Assembly (NCBI RefSeq): GCF_947498805.1
Contig: NZ_CANMLT010000002.1
Coordinates: 310,001 to 374,000 of the forward strand
Source: an uncultured Tenacibaculum sp.
Lineage (GTDB): Bacteria; Bacteroidota; Bacteroidia; Flavobacteriales; Flavobacteriaceae
Reading direction: 5' to 3'
Length of the DNA: 64,000 nt
Made by a program: the position numbers and the translations under genes. Every line of letters begins with the position of its first letter. The stretch's first letter is position 1. Positions 53,601 to 63,392 of this stretch are shown here, piece after piece. The notes beneath the pieces are model-generated. The model saw nothing but the letters and a program-made list of their open reading frames with translations. It was not told the origin of the DNA and ran no database searches.

Positions 53601-55724
53601 CTAACTGATGTTACTCCAAATACCCGCCTTTTTCTGCAATTGGCTATAGGTCTTTAGAAGTTTTTCATTTTCTGGTTTCCCTAAAGCAGAATCTTCTTGT
53701 AATATATTAATAGCTACTTGTCTTGCTTTATGTAAAATAGGAGAATCTTTTACTACATCAGCAATTTTTAAATTTAAAACTCCACTCTGTTGGGTTCCCA
53801 TAATATTTCCAGGACCACGTAACTTCAAATCAACCTCAGCAATCTTAAAACCATCCGTTGTTTCAACCATGGTTTGTAAACGAGTTTTTCCGTCTGAAGA
53901 CAACTTATAACTAGAGAGTAAAATACAATAACTCTGTTCTGCCCCACGTCCTACTCTTCCACGTAATTGATGCAACTGACTTAAACCAAATCGTTCTGCA
54001 CTTTCAATAACCATTACCGAAGCATTTGGAACATTTACACCCACCTCAATTACCGTAGTTGCAACCATGATTTGAGTTTCACCATTTGCAAAACGTTCCA
54101 TTTCATAATCCTTATCAGCTGGTTTCATTTGTCCGTGCACAATACTAATCTGATACTTTGGAGATGGAAACTCTCTAGAAATACTTTCATACCCATCCAT
54201 CAAATCTTTATAATCCATTGCTTCAGACTCTTGAATTAATGGATATACGACATACACCTGCCTACCTTTAGCAATCTCATCTTTTAAAAACTTAAACACC
54301 CCCAAACGATTGCTATCATAACGGTGTACGGTTTTAATCTCTTTTCGCCCAGGAGGCAATTCATCTATCACAGAAATATCTAAATCTCCGTATACAGACA
54401 TAGCTAAGGTTCTAGGAATCGGCGTGGCACTCATCACTAAAATGTGTGGAGGTACAGCCCTTTCTCCTTCATTTTTTGAAGATGGGCTCTTCTCCCATAA
54501 CTTTCTTCGCTGAGCCACTCCAAAACGATGTTGCTCATCAATAATGGCTATTCCAAGATTGGCAAACTGTACTTTATCTTCTAAAATAGCATGTGTTCCT
54601 ATTAAAATATGCAAAGTTCCTTCTTCTAAACCTTCATGAATCTCTCTTCGTTTTTTAGTTTTGGTAGAACCAGTAAGTAAATCGACCTTTATAGAAGTTT
54701 CTTTTAGCAAATCTGAAATACCATTAAAATGTTGAATTGCTAAAATCTCAGTTGGTGCAATAATCGTTGCTTGGTAACCATTGTCAATAGCCAATAACAT
54801 CGTAAGTAAAGCCACAATGGTTTTTCCAGAACCTACGTCACCTTGTAATAAACGATTCATATGAACCCCAGAGCCAATATCTTTACGTATTTCCTTTAAA
54901 ACCCTCTTTTGAGCATTGGTTAAATCAAACGGTAAATGATTATTGTAAAAATTGGTAAACTCCTCTCCTACATGCTCAAAAACAAACCCTTTTAGTTTAG
55001 ATTTTCTAATAAGCTTTTTTTGCAATAATTGAATTTGGATGAAAAACAATTCTTCAAACTTTAATCGGTATTGAGATTTTGCTAAAAGCTCTTGATTTTT
55101 TGGAAAATGAATATTCAAAAAAGCATCTTGCTTTCCTATAAATTGATGTTCAGTTAATAAATATTCAGGAAGTGTTTCTTCAATACTTCCAAAGGCTTGT
55201 TGTAGCAAGTTTTGAATCATACTACGCATTACCTTATTACTTATACCTTTATTACTCAATTTTTCAGTAGATGGATATACGGGTTGCATTGCCATTTGTA
55301 ATTTACTTTTGTAAGCAGCAACCGTCTCCATTTCAGGGTGTGGCATACTAGCGGTACCATTATACCAATTTAGCTTTCCATAAATTACATAAGGAACATT
55401 AACCTTTAGGCTATCTTTTATCCATTTAGCACCTTTAAACCAAACCAACTCCATAGAACCTGTAGCATCAGCAAAAGTAGCCACTAATCTACTTCCTCTT
55501 TTCTGTTTCACTTCCTTTAGGCCTATTACTTTCCCAACGATTTGAACTTCAGAAGAATTTTGTTCTAATTGGTTAATCGTATAAAACTGTGTTTTATCGA
55601 TATATCGAAACGGAAAAAGGTGTAACAAATCTTTACACGTTCGAATTCCTAATTCAGAATATAGCAATTCGGCACGCGCTACACTTACTCCTTTGATATA
55701 TGTAACAGGTTGGTTTAAATTCAT
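53601..55724 (-). CDS. recG: ATP-dependent DNA helicase RecG
   Basis: 707 residues. Wedge (OB) domain at about 60-150 (VQIVGKVIGLKEVKQKRGSR), Walker A LLQGDVGSGKTIVALL (about 294), DEQH box IIDEQHRFGVAQR (about 395), motif III VMSATPIPRTLAM, and the motif V/VI region VIESAERFGLSQLHQLRGRVGRG (as two adjacent blocks). Rescues stalled forks and processes Holliday junctions and R-loops. Divergent from the rsmB-like gene by 61 bp. Confidence 0.97.
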   Translation of the reverse strand: MNLNQPVTYIKGVSVARAELLYSELGIRTCKDLLHLFPFRYIDKTQFYTINQLEQNSSEVQIVGKVIGLKEVKQKRGSRLVATFADATGSMELVWFKGAKWIKDSLKVNVPYVIYGKLNWYNGTASMPHPEMETVAAYKSKLQMAMQPVYPSTEKLSNKGISNKVMRSMIQNLLQQAFGSIEETLPEYLLTEHQFIGKQDAFLNIHFPKNQELLAKSQYRLKFEELFFIQIQLLQKKLIRKSKLKGFVFEHVGEEFTNFYNNHLPFDLTNAQKRVLKEIRKDIGSGVHMNRLLQGDVGSGKTIVALLTMLLAIDNGYQATIIAPTEILAIQHFNGISDLLKETSIKVDLLTGSTKTKKRREIHEGLEEGTLHILIGTHAILEDKVQFANLGIAIIDEQHRFGVAQRRKLWEKSPSSKNEGERAVPPHILVMSATPIPRTLAMSVYGDLDISVIDELPPGRKEIKTVHRYDSNRLGVFKFLKDEIAKGRQVYVVYPLIQESEAMDYKDLMDGYESISREFPSPKYQISIVHGQMKPADKDYEMERFANGETQIMVATTVIEVGVNVPNASVMVIESAERFGLSQLHQLRGRVGRGAEQSYCILLSSYKLSSDGKTRLQTMVETTDGFKIAEVDLKLRGPGNIMGTQQSGVLNLKIADVVKDSPILHKARQVAINILQEDSALGKPENEKLLKTYSQLQKKAGIWSNIS

Positions 55725-55759
55725 GCATAACGAAAATACAAAAAGACATTAAATTCAAC

Positions 55760-55767
55760 TATCTTTG
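55760..55767 (+). promoter_or_regulatory. -7 element of the RsmB-like methyltransferase gene
   Basis: TATCTTTG, a consensus -7 box, followed 18 bp later by the ATG. Confidence 0.55.
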
Positions 55768-55785
55768 CACTCTTAAATTCATCAA

Positions 55786-56997
55786 ATGAGATTACATAGA
55801 AATTTAGTTTATACAGTAATAGATAGTATTCGTGATATCTTTAATGAAGGGGTATATGCAGATAAAGCTGTAGAACAAGCACTTAGAAGAGACAAGCGTT
55901 GGGGAGCAAGAGACAGAAAGTTTGTGGCTGAAACTATTTATGAAATAGTACGTTGGAAGCGTCTATATGCAGAAATTGCGAATGTAAAAGCACCATATTC
56001 TAGACCTGATTTATGGAGAATGTTTGCGGTTTGGTGTGTTTTAAAAGGAATTCAATTACCTGATTGGAATCAAATAGAACCAACACCAACTCGAAGAATC
56101 AAAGGAAAATTTGATGAATTATCTAAAATTAGAAAGTTTAGAGAAGCAATTCCAGATTGGATTGATGAAGTTGGATTACAAGAGCTAGGAGAAAAAGCTT
56201 GGACGAAGGAAATTGCTGCTTTAAACAAGCAAGCAGATGTAATCTTAAGAACAAATACGTTAAACATTTCAAAAGAAAAGCTTCAAAGTGTGCTTTCTTC
56301 TGAAGGAATAGAAACTGAGTTTGTAAAAGGACATGACGATGCTTTGAAATTAGTTGAAAGGGCTAATGTATTTAAAACACAAGCATTTAAAAAAGGGTTC
56401 TTTGAAGTACAAGATGCTTCTTCTCAATTAGTAGCTCCATATTTAGATGTACAGCCAGGAATGAAAGTTGTAGATACTTGTGCTGGTGCAGGTGGAAAAA
56501 CATTACACCTAGCTTCTTTAATGGAGAATAAAGGGCAAATTATTGCTATGGATATTTACGAAAGTAAATTGAAAAAGTTAAAAGTACGTGCTCGTAGAAA
56601 TGGAGTTCATAATATTGATACCAAAGTAATAGATTCTACAAAAGTTATTAAAAAACTACATGGTAAAGTAGATAGAGTATTGATTGATGCTCCTTGTTCT
56701 GGTTTAGGTGTTATTCGTAGAAATCCGGATAGTAAATGGAAATTAGAACCAGAGTTTTTAGATCGTATTCGTACTACACAACAGGAAGTATTACAACAGT
56801 ATTCTAAAATGGTAAAACCTGGAGGAAAGTTAGTGTATGCTACTTGTTCTGTATTACCTTCAGAAAATCAACAGCAAGTAGAGTTCTTTTTAGAATCAGA
56901 TGCTGGTAAAGACTTTAGTTTTGTAAAAGATAATAAAGTATTAGCTTCAGAATCTGGATTTGATGGATTCTATATGGCACTTTTAGAAAGAAAGTAA
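55786..56997 (+). CDS. RsmB/NOP family RNA cytosine-C5 methyltransferase
   Basis: 403 residues. N-terminal NusB-like helical part (about 1-140, AVEQALRRDKRWGARDRKF), then the class I SAM fold: motif I DTCAGAGGKTLHLASL (about 231-246), motif IV DAPCSGLGVIRRNPDSKW (about 303-320), motif VI ATCSVLPSENQQQVE (about 350). The two conserved Cys (APCS and TCS) are the release and catalytic residues of the RsmB/NSUN family. Target is probably 16S rRNA C967 or an equivalent position; other rRNA targets cannot be excluded. Confidence 0.9.
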   Translation: MRLHRNLVYTVIDSIRDIFNEGVYADKAVEQALRRDKRWGARDRKFVAETIYEIVRWKRLYAEIANVKAPYSRPDLWRMFAVWCVLKGIQLPDWNQIEPTPTRRIKGKFDELSKIRKFREAIPDWIDEVGLQELGEKAWTKEIAALNKQADVILRTNTLNISKEKLQSVLSSEGIETEFVKGHDDALKLVERANVFKTQAFKKGFFEVQDASSQLVAPYLDVQPGMKVVDTCAGAGGKTLHLASLMENKGQIIAMDIYESKLKKLKVRARRNGVHNIDTKVIDSTKVIKKLHGKVDRVLIDAPCSGLGVIRRNPDSKWKLEPEFLDRIRTTQQEVLQQYSKMVKPGGKLVYATCSVLPSENQQQVEFFLESDAGKDFSFVKDNKVLASESGFDGFYMALLERK

Positions 56998-57014
56998 TTC
57001 ATATTTTAATAAAA

Positions 57015-57051
57015 CAAAAAAGGTCGGAAGTTTTCTTCTGACCTTTTTTTA
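57015..57051. terminator. bidirectional terminator
   Basis: AAAAAAGGTCGGAAG / CTTCTGACCTTTTTTT with one G-U pair; between convergent genes and usable by both. Confidence 0.82.
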
Positions 57052-57076
57052 TTACATATAATAAAAGTATAAAGTA

Positions 57077-59296
57077 TTATCCCAATACTTTACTCTTCTT
57101 TAATTCACTATCAAACGGTTGGTTGTACAATCTTTTTCCTAAAGCTTTATGAATAGCGTTTGCAACTGCTCCACCTGCTGGTGGTAATCCCGGTTCTCCA
57201 AGTCCAGTAGGTGATAATTCATTCTTTACAAAATGAACTTCAACTTGCGGCGTTTCATTCATTCTAATTAATCGATAGGTATCAAAGTTTTTATTTGAAG
57301 GAATTCCATCTTTAAAACCTAAATCTCCATACATAGCATGTCCAATTCCATCTAAAACTCCACCTTGCATTTGGTTTATACCACCTGTAGGATTTATCAC
57401 AATACCACAGTCAACTGCCGCCACTACCTTTGTGATGATTGGGTATCCATCTTTTAATTCTACCTCTGCTACCTCAGCAACATGGGTATTATGGCTATAA
57501 TAAGCAGCAAACCCTTGGTAAACTCCGTCTTTACTCTTACCCCAACCTCCTTTTTCAGCGGCCAGTTTAATCGTTTCTTCCATACGTTCTCCTGAATATT
57601 GGATTCTTTCATCGGTAGTTCCTTTTACATTTTGCAACAACTCAATCCTCAATTGAACAGCATCTTTACCTAATTCTTCTGCTATTTCATCAAAGAAACT
57701 TTGTTCTGCAAAAGCCAAAAAGTTGGTATACGGAGCTCTCCAAGCTCCAGTAGTTACATCACTCTTATAATTTTGAGTTGAAACCTTGTAGTTAGGAATA
57801 CAACCTGCTGGGAAAAAATGAGGTATTAACCCATACATATTGCTATTAATCGCTGCTTCTTTCAAATGGTATCCTGTAATTTTACCATCTTTTAATGAAG
57901 CCGCTATTCTATATTTAATCGCAGGTCTATAAATACCTGTTGTCATATCATCTTCACGTGTAGAAACAACTTTTACAGGCTTTTTAATCGCATTCGATAT
58001 TTCTGCCGCTTCATAAACAAAATCACCATACAAACGACGACCGAATCCACCACCCATTCTTGTCATATCAACTTGAATGTCTTTTAAATCTCTACCAAGC
58101 ATATCTGCAACTCCCAATGCTGCATATTCTGGTGTTTGAACTGGACCAATTAAATGAACTTTCTCATTGGTAACATTTGCAAAGAAATTCATTGGTTCTA
58201 AACAGTTATGCGGTAAAAATGGTGAATGATAAGTTCTTTCAATTACCTTATCAGCTTCAGCAAAAGCTTTGGTTACATTTCCATCTTCTCTTCGAACAGC
58301 AAAGTCCTTTCCTTCTAAGATCTTATCTAAAACTTCATTCTGTTTATCAGTACTTTCTAATTCACTTCCTGATTTCCATGTAGCTTTGATCGCATTTTTA
58401 CCTTTTATCGCTGCCCAAGTATTATTGGCAATTACCACTACTTTATCTGTTGGAGACATGATAAAAGTCCAATTAAACTTACCTTTATCTAAAAAGTCTC
58501 TTACTTTTTCACCTATGGTAATAACATCTACAACTCCATTGACCTTTTTAGCTTCTGTTGCATCAAATGATTCTAACTCTTGACCAAATGCAGGTGGACG
58601 CAATACAGAAGCGTATAACATACCCTCTTCTTTAAAATCAATACCAAACAAAGGTTTTCCTGTTACTATTTTTCCTAAATCAACATTAACCCTATCCGTA
58701 CCTATAATAGTATATTCTGAAGGCTTTTTTAGCGTAACGTTTTCAGGAACTTCCAATTGAGCAGCTTCCTTAACCACATCTCCATATCCTAATTGCTCTC
58801 CTTTGGCATTTGTAATAATTCCATTAGAAGCTTTACAGGTAGCGGCATCTACTCCCCATTTTACAGCTGCAGCATTTATCAGCATTTGTTTGGTAGTTGC
58901 TCCTGTTTGTCTTAAAGCATCCCATCCATGTCGAATAGACTGACTACCTCCTGCCAATTGACGCTTATAGTGCTTAGTATCTAAAGGTGCTTGTGCTACA
59001 TTAACTTTATCCCATGCAACATCTAACTCTTCAGCAATAATCATAGGCATAGAAGTTTTTACTCCTTGTCCTATCTCCGGATTTGGTGAATAAATAGTTA
59101 CATACCCTTCATTCGAAATTTTAATAAATGCATTAAAATCATTGAAGTTTAATTTTGAAATATCAACGGGTGGTTTCGCTTCAGCTTTACAAGCCGTAAA
59201 TAAATTGAAGCCTACTAATAATCCACCACTAGCTAAAGCAGAAGTTCTTAAAAAATTTCTTCTACTAAATGTAAAACTGTTTTCTTGAGTTTTCAT
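57077..59296 (-). CDS. molybdopterin-binding subunit of an aldehyde/isoquinoline oxidoreductase-type enzyme
   Basis: 739 residues. Twin-arginine signal (FSRRNFLRTSALASGG, about 10-25) with a possible lipobox NLFTAC at about 35, so it may be a Tat-exported lipoprotein. The xanthine dehydrogenase/IorB fold shows ISNEGYVTIYSPNPEIGQGV, FLPHNCLEPMNFFA, MGGGFGRRLYGDF and the active-site Glu in TGLGEPGLPPAGGA near the C-terminus. Oxidises aldehydes or N-heterocycles at a Mo cofactor. Paired with the 2Fe-2S gene 11 bp upstream; no FAD subunit or cytochrome c is in the window, as expected for IorAB-like two-subunit enzymes. Confidence 0.9.
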   Translation of the reverse strand: MKTQENSFTFSRRNFLRTSALASGGLLVGFNLFTACKAEAKPPVDISKLNFNDFNAFIKISNEGYVTIYSPNPEIGQGVKTSMPMIIAEELDVAWDKVNVAQAPLDTKHYKRQLAGGSQSIRHGWDALRQTGATTKQMLINAAAVKWGVDAATCKASNGIITNAKGEQLGYGDVVKEAAQLEVPENVTLKKPSEYTIIGTDRVNVDLGKIVTGKPLFGIDFKEEGMLYASVLRPPAFGQELESFDATEAKKVNGVVDVITIGEKVRDFLDKGKFNWTFIMSPTDKVVVIANNTWAAIKGKNAIKATWKSGSELESTDKQNEVLDKILEGKDFAVRREDGNVTKAFAEADKVIERTYHSPFLPHNCLEPMNFFANVTNEKVHLIGPVQTPEYAALGVADMLGRDLKDIQVDMTRMGGGFGRRLYGDFVYEAAEISNAIKKPVKVVSTREDDMTTGIYRPAIKYRIAASLKDGKITGYHLKEAAINSNMYGLIPHFFPAGCIPNYKVSTQNYKSDVTTGAWRAPYTNFLAFAEQSFFDEIAEELGKDAVQLRIELLQNVKGTTDERIQYSGERMEETIKLAAEKGGWGKSKDGVYQGFAAYYSHNTHVAEVAEVELKDGYPIITKVVAAVDCGIVINPTGGINQMQGGVLDGIGHAMYGDLGFKDGIPSNKNFDTYRLIRMNETPQVEVHFVKNELSPTGLGEPGLPPAGGAVANAIHKALGKRLYNQPFDSELKKSKVLG

Positions 59297-59307
59297 GATT
59301 TAATTTT

Positions 59308-59769
59308 TTAAGACATTTTTTCTGCAGCAATTGCTACTGCTTTTTCTATTCTATTATAAGAAGCACATCTACACAAGTTACCATGCATAGCTTCTCTAAT
59401 TTCTTCTGTAGTTGGATTCGGATTTTCTTTTAAGAAAGACGCAGCGGTCATTATTTGACCTGCCTGACAATATCCGCATTGAGGAACATCTACTTCTTTC
59501 CATGCTTGTTGCAAAGGGTGATCTCCATTTTCTGAAAGACCTTCAATAGTAGTTATTGCTTCGTTATCTAACATAGACACCTGTAATTGGCAACTTCGCA
59601 TTGCCGTTCCATCAACATGAACTGTACATGCACCACATTGTGCTATACCACAACCAAATTTGGTTCCCACCATATTCAGTTCATCTCTTAAAACCCAAAG
59701 CAATGGTGTATCTGCATCAACTGTAACTGTTTTAGTTGATCCATTTATTTTTAAAGTGTAAGTTGGCAT
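59308..59769 (-). CDS. (2Fe-2S)-binding subunit of the molybdenum oxidoreductase
   Basis: 153 residues, no signal peptide; probably carried out through the Tat signal of its partner. Plant-type ferredoxin domain with FGCGIAQCGACTVH and RSC (about 38-60), followed by the helical second [2Fe-2S] domain with QCGYCQAGQIMTA (about 97-109) and GNLCRCASYNRI (about 131-142). Passes electrons from the Mo site to an outside acceptor. First gene of the two-gene operon. Confidence 0.93.
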   Translation of the reverse strand: MPTYTLKINGSTKTVTVDADTPLLWVLRDELNMVGTKFGCGIAQCGACTVHVDGTAMRSCQLQVSMLDNEAITTIEGLSENGDHPLQQAWKEVDVPQCGYCQAGQIMTAASFLKENPNPTTEEIREAMHGNLCRCASYNRIEKAVAIAAEKMS

Positions 59770-59854
59770 TTTTGGATAGTTTTTGTTTGTTCCTTGTAAA
59801 TTACAAAAAATATAAATGCTAACTTCTATTTTAGATAGTTTTAAGAAAATTTTA

Positions 59855-59886
59855 AAACAAAAAAGAGAGCTTTGGTAGCTCTCTTT
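59855..59886 (-). terminator. terminator of purC
   Basis: Minus-strand stem AAAGAGAGCT / AGCTCTCTTT with a 5-nt loop, followed by TTTGTTTT; just past the purC stop. Confidence 0.82.
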
Positions 59887-59889
59887 CTC

Positions 59890-60840
59890 TTATGCTTTGT
59901 CTAAAAAACTGGTCACATTTTTATCTATTCGTTCTAATACATTCTCTGTATTAGCCTTCATAAATGTTTCTCCAGTTATCTGTTCATATAATTCTATATA
60001 CCTATTAGAAATCTCAATAATCTTTTCATCAGTCATTTCAGGAATTTGTTGTCCATCTTTTCCTTGAAATCCATTTTCAATTAACCACTGACGCACAAAC
60101 TCTTTTGAAAGTTGTTTCTGCTTCTCTCCCTTCTCTTGACGCTCTTCATATCCATCTGCATAGAAATAACGTGAAGAATCTGGTGTATGAATTTCATCAA
60201 TTAAAACAATCTTACCTTCCTTAGTTTTTCCAAACTCGTACTTAGTATCTACTAAAATCAATCCACGTTTAGCGGCTAATTCTGTACCTCTTTGAAATAA
60301 ACTATGTGTATATGCTTCTAATACCTTATAATCTTCTTCAGAAACAATTCCTTTAGCTAATATATCTTCACGAGAAATATCTTCATCATGCTCACCATTA
60401 TCAGCTTTGGTAGATGGTGTAATAATTGGTGTAGGAAATTTATCATTCTCTTTCATTCCTTCTGGCATTGTAACTCCACATAACATACGCTTACCTGCTT
60501 TGTACTCACGCGCAGCATGTCCTGATAAATATCCTCGAATTACCATTTCTACCTTAAAAGGTTCACATAAATGTCCAACTGCTACATTCTCATCTGGGTT
60601 CGCAATCAACCAATTCGGAACGATATCAGCTGTATCATTCATCATTTTGGTAGCTATTTGATTTAAGATTTGTCCTTTAAAAGGAATTTGACGTGGTAAT
60701 ATGACATCAAATGCAGAAAGACGATCAGAAGCAATCATTACAAGCAAATCATCATTTATATTGTAAACCTCTCTTACTTTACCTTTATAAACAGATTTTT
60801 GCTTAGGAAACTGAAAATTAGTTTCGTTAATTGTATTCAT
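59890..60840 (-). CDS. purC: phosphoribosylaminoimidazole-succinocarboxamide synthase (SAICAR synthetase)
   Basis: Joins CAIR and aspartate with ATP in purine synthesis. 316 residues, the longer type similar to yeast Ade1 rather than the 237-residue E. coli form. Signature blocks: [20 protein letters not shown] (about 18-37), [19 protein letters not shown] and [19 protein letters not shown], with LVDTKYEFG and [13 protein letters not shown]. Own promoter and terminator. The phoH and membrane protein genes lie upstream on the same strand. Confidence 0.96.
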   Translation of the reverse strand: MNTINETNFQFPKQKSVYKGKVREVYNINDDLLVMIASDRLSAFDVILPRQIPFKGQILNQIATKMMNDTADIVPNWLIANPDENVAVGHLCEPFKVEMVIRGYLSGHAAREYKAGKRMLCGVTMPEGMKENDKFPTPIITPSTKADNGEHDEDISREDILAKGIVSEEDYKVLEAYTHSLFQRGTELAAKRGLILVDTKYEFGKTKEGKIVLIDEIHTPDSSRYFYADGYEERQEKGEKQKQLSKEFVRQWLIENGFQGKDGQQIPEMTDEKIIEISNRYIELYEQITGETFMKANTENVLERIDKNVTSFLDKA

Positions 60841-60865
60841 TATATAAAAAGTTGTGTTGTTGGCG

Positions 60866-60873
60866 CAAATGTA
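60866..60873 (-). promoter_or_regulatory. -7 element of purC
   Basis: Minus strand TACATTTG, 26 bp before the start codon. Confidence 0.5.
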
Positions 60874-60879
60874 AGTTTT

Positions 60880-61446
60880 TTATTCTTCTTTTGGTATTCT
60901 TTTTATTTGCTTTATGTTGTCTAATATTGGAGTTACTGTAACTACCTTATCTCCCTCTTGAACATAAAAGATATAACTTGTGTTTTGCCCTACTTTTTTG
61001 ACATTTATCTCTTCGTTACTTTTAAAGATAATTGTATAATCATTTTTAAAAGTTCCTTTCTCTAATCTCTCATGATACTTAATACACATTCCAATTCGAA
61101 TACTTGGAAAAATAATCAACATTGTAAATAGCATTGCACCATACAATGTTCTTTTATTTTGTATTTTTTCTAGGGCTTCTTTTTTATTTGTTTTCTTAAA
61201 CATCCATGGTAAAAACTTTACTATATAAAAGTAATAAAACACCATTAGCGCCACTACTAAAAGAAATACCTTTAAATTACTTGTAATTAAACTAAATGGA
61301 GATATCAATGCATCTAAAATAGAAGTGTATTCTATATAGTGTACTCCTAAAACCCCATAAAATATACTCTCACTTATAATACCTACAACTACCAATACCA
61401 CATATGCCAATGATAGTACTTCTTGAAAATTTAACTTTTCAAACAT
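60880..61446 (-). CDS. multi-helix membrane protein of unknown function
   Basis: 188 residues. Four hydrophobic segments (about 9-30 VLSLAYVVLVVVGII, 40-58, 60-80 VFLLVVALMVFYYFYIV, 100-118 GAMLFTMLIIFPSIR) precede a soluble C-terminal part rich in strands (TSYIFYVQEGDKVVTVTPIL, about 150-180). No family recognised. Six base pairs after phoH and therefore probably in its operon. Confidence 0.65.
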   Translation of the reverse strand: MFEKLNFQEVLSLAYVVLVVVGIISESIFYGVLGVHYIEYTSILDALISPFSLITSNLKVFLLVVALMVFYYFYIVKFLPWMFKKTNKKEALEKIQNKRTLYGAMLFTMLIIFPSIRIGMCIKYHERLEKGTFKNDYTIIFKSNEEINVKKVGQNTSYIFYVQEGDKVVTVTPILDNIKQIKRIPKEE

Positions 61447-61451
61447 ATTTT

Positions 61452-62405
61452 CTATTCGGTTTCTATACCCTTATATGCAGTAATAATTTGCCTCACTAAT
61501 CTATGACGAATCACATCTTTATCATCTAAGTATACCTGTGCAATTCCTTTAATATCTTTTAAAGCCAACAAAGCTTCTTTTAATCCTGATACTTGTCTAC
61601 GAGGTAAATCTATTTGCCCAGGGTCACCAGTAATAATAAATCGAGCATGCATTCCCATACGGGTTAAAAACATTTTCATCTGAGCATGCGTTGTATTTTG
61701 TGCTTCATCCAGAATAACAAATGCATTGTCTAATGTTCTACCTCTCATAAAAGCTAGTGGAGCAATTTGTATGGTACCATTTTCTAAATAGGCTTGTAAT
61801 TTTTCATGCGGAATCATATCTCTAAGTCCATCATACAAAGGTTGCATATATGGATCTAACTTTTCTTTTAAATCTCCAGGTAAGAATCCTAGGTTTTCTC
61901 CAGACTCTACGGCTGGTCTTGTTAAAATAATTCTTTTAACTTCTTTTTCTTTCAAAGCTCTTACTGCTAAAGCCACTGCAGTATATGTTTTTCCTGTTCC
62001 TGCTGGTCCTACTGCAAACAACATATCATTGGTTTTCATTAACTCAACCATTTTACGCTGATTGGCCGTTTGTGCTTTGATTAATTTACCGTTAATACCA
62101 TGTACTAAAACATCATCCCCTTTTCCTGCTTTACGCATTTCTTCTTCCTTACCTGTTGATGTTAAAATACGCTCAATACTATTTTCGTCTAGTTTATTAT
62201 ATCTATTGAAGTATTTGATAAGCATTTCTAAACGCTTCTCAAACTCATCTAAAATTTCTGCTTCTCCGTAAGCTTTTAATTTATTTCCTCTAGCAACAAT
62301 TTTTATTTTTGGGAAGTAATTTTTTAATTGTGTTATTGTGCTGTTTTGTGCTCCAAAGAAATCATTTGGATTAATTTCTGTTAACTCAATAATACGTTCG
62401 TTCAA
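61452..62405 (-). CDS. phoH: PhoH family ATPase
   Basis: 317 residues. N-terminal KH-like RNA-binding part (about 20-85, FPKIKIVARGNKLKAYG), then the PhoH P-loop domain with Walker A AVGPAGTGKTYTAVALA (about 130-146), ILTRPAVESGENLGFLPGD and Walker B FVILDEAQNTTHAQMKM (about 231), with SGLKEAL and the final RHRLVRQIITAY block. PhoH/PhoL-type proteins are thought to act in RNA metabolism with YbeY-type endonucleases. Divergent from the SAM hydroxide adenosyltransferase gene. Confidence 0.94.
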   Translation of the reverse strand: MNERIIELTEINPNDFFGAQNSTITQLKNYFPKIKIVARGNKLKAYGEAEILDEFEKRLEMLIKYFNRYNKLDENSIERILTSTGKEEEMRKAGKGDDVLVHGINGKLIKAQTANQRKMVELMKTNDMLFAVGPAGTGKTYTAVALAVRALKEKEVKRIILTRPAVESGENLGFLPGDLKEKLDPYMQPLYDGLRDMIPHEKLQAYLENGTIQIAPLAFMRGRTLDNAFVILDEAQNTTHAQMKMFLTRMGMHARFIITGDPGQIDLPRRQVSGLKEALLALKDIKGIAQVYLDDKDVIRHRLVRQIITAYKGIETE

Positions 62406-62465
62406 ATTGATAAAAAATTTTAAGGTTAATATGCCTAAATTAACGAATATTTTCTTTGAATTATG

Positions 62466-62473
62466 TAGCTTTG
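62466..62473 (+). promoter_or_regulatory. -7 element of the 62523 gene
   Basis: TAGCTTTG, 49 bp before the ATG. Confidence 0.45.
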
Positions 62474-62522
62474 TCTAAAATTTTAGCACAGTTTTTCACA
62501 AATTAATTAACAAACACTTTTA

Positions 62523-63386
62523 ATGTCTCTAATTACTTTAACTACTGATTTTGGCTTGAAAGACCATTTTGTGGGCGCAGTAAAAGGAGCTATTTACTCG
62601 GAATTACCTGATGCTAAAATAGTTGACATAACGCATCTCATATCTCCTTTTAATATTACAGAAACGGCATATATCTTAAAAAATGCCTATAAAAGCTTTC
62701 CAGAAGGAACTATTCACATTATTGGAGTAGACTCTGAATTGAGTAGTGAAAACAAACATATTGCTTTAGAATTAGATGGTCACTACTTTATTTGTCCTGA
62801 TAATGGGCTCATTTCAATGATTGCTTCGGAAGTAAATCCGACAAAAATTGTTGAAATTAATATTCATGATTATGTAGATAGTAGTTTTCCTGTGTTAGAT
62901 GTTTTTGTACAGGTTGCTTCTCACATTGCCAGAGGAGGTAGCTTAAATATTATTGGTAAAGAAATTCAGAGTTATAAAAAGATTATTGAAATTCAACCTA
63001 AAATAAACCAGGACCAAACCGTTATTGTTGGAGGAGTTATTTATATTGATAACTATGGAAATGTAATTACCAACATTACTAAAAAGCTATTTAGCACTAT
63101 TGGAAAAGGCAGAAACTATAGTATTAGAGCTGGTAGATATGAATTTAAGAAAATTGTAAATCAGTATAATGAAATTGTTGACTTTAGCGTACCTACAGAA
63201 CAACGTATGTATGATGGTAACAAGTTAGCATTGTTTAATTCTGCAGGGTATTTAGAAATTGCCATTTATAGAAGTAACTTAAATACTGTTGGAGGAGCTT
63301 CTACGCTATTAGGTCTTAAATATAGAGACTCTATAGCTATTGAATTTGAAAACGTTGTAAAGCCAGAATTTACGACCGTAACCTAA
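62523..63386 (+). CDS. SAM hydroxide adenosyltransferase (DUF62)
   Basis: 287 residues. The family (fluorinase-like, DUF62) splits S-adenosylmethionine with hydroxide to adenosine and methionine. Marks: LTTDFGLKDHFVGAVKG at the N-terminus with the SAM-binding Asp, VDITHLISPFNI, the ICPDNGLISMI block (about 90-100) and, at the C-terminal domain, VIYIDNYGNVITNI (about 176-189). No Cl/F-specific insertion seen, so the hydrolase function is favoured over halogenation. First of a run with the monooxygenase-like and RDD genes. Confidence 0.88.
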   Translation: MSLITLTTDFGLKDHFVGAVKGAIYSELPDAKIVDITHLISPFNITETAYILKNAYKSFPEGTIHIIGVDSELSSENKHIALELDGHYFICPDNGLISMIASEVNPTKIVEINIHDYVDSSFPVLDVFVQVASHIARGGSLNIIGKEIQSYKKIIEIQPKINQDQTVIVGGVIYIDNYGNVITNITKKLFSTIGKGRNYSIRAGRYEFKKIVNQYNEIVDFSVPTEQRMYDGNKLALFNSAGYLEIAIYRSNLNTVGGASTLLGLKYRDSIAIEFENVVKPEFTTVT

Positions 63387-63392
63387 TTTTTT

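Noticed and set aside
58177..58583. Plus-strand ORFs inside the molybdenum oxidoreductase gene
   Set aside because: Entirely inside a clear gene on the other strand; no recognisable product.
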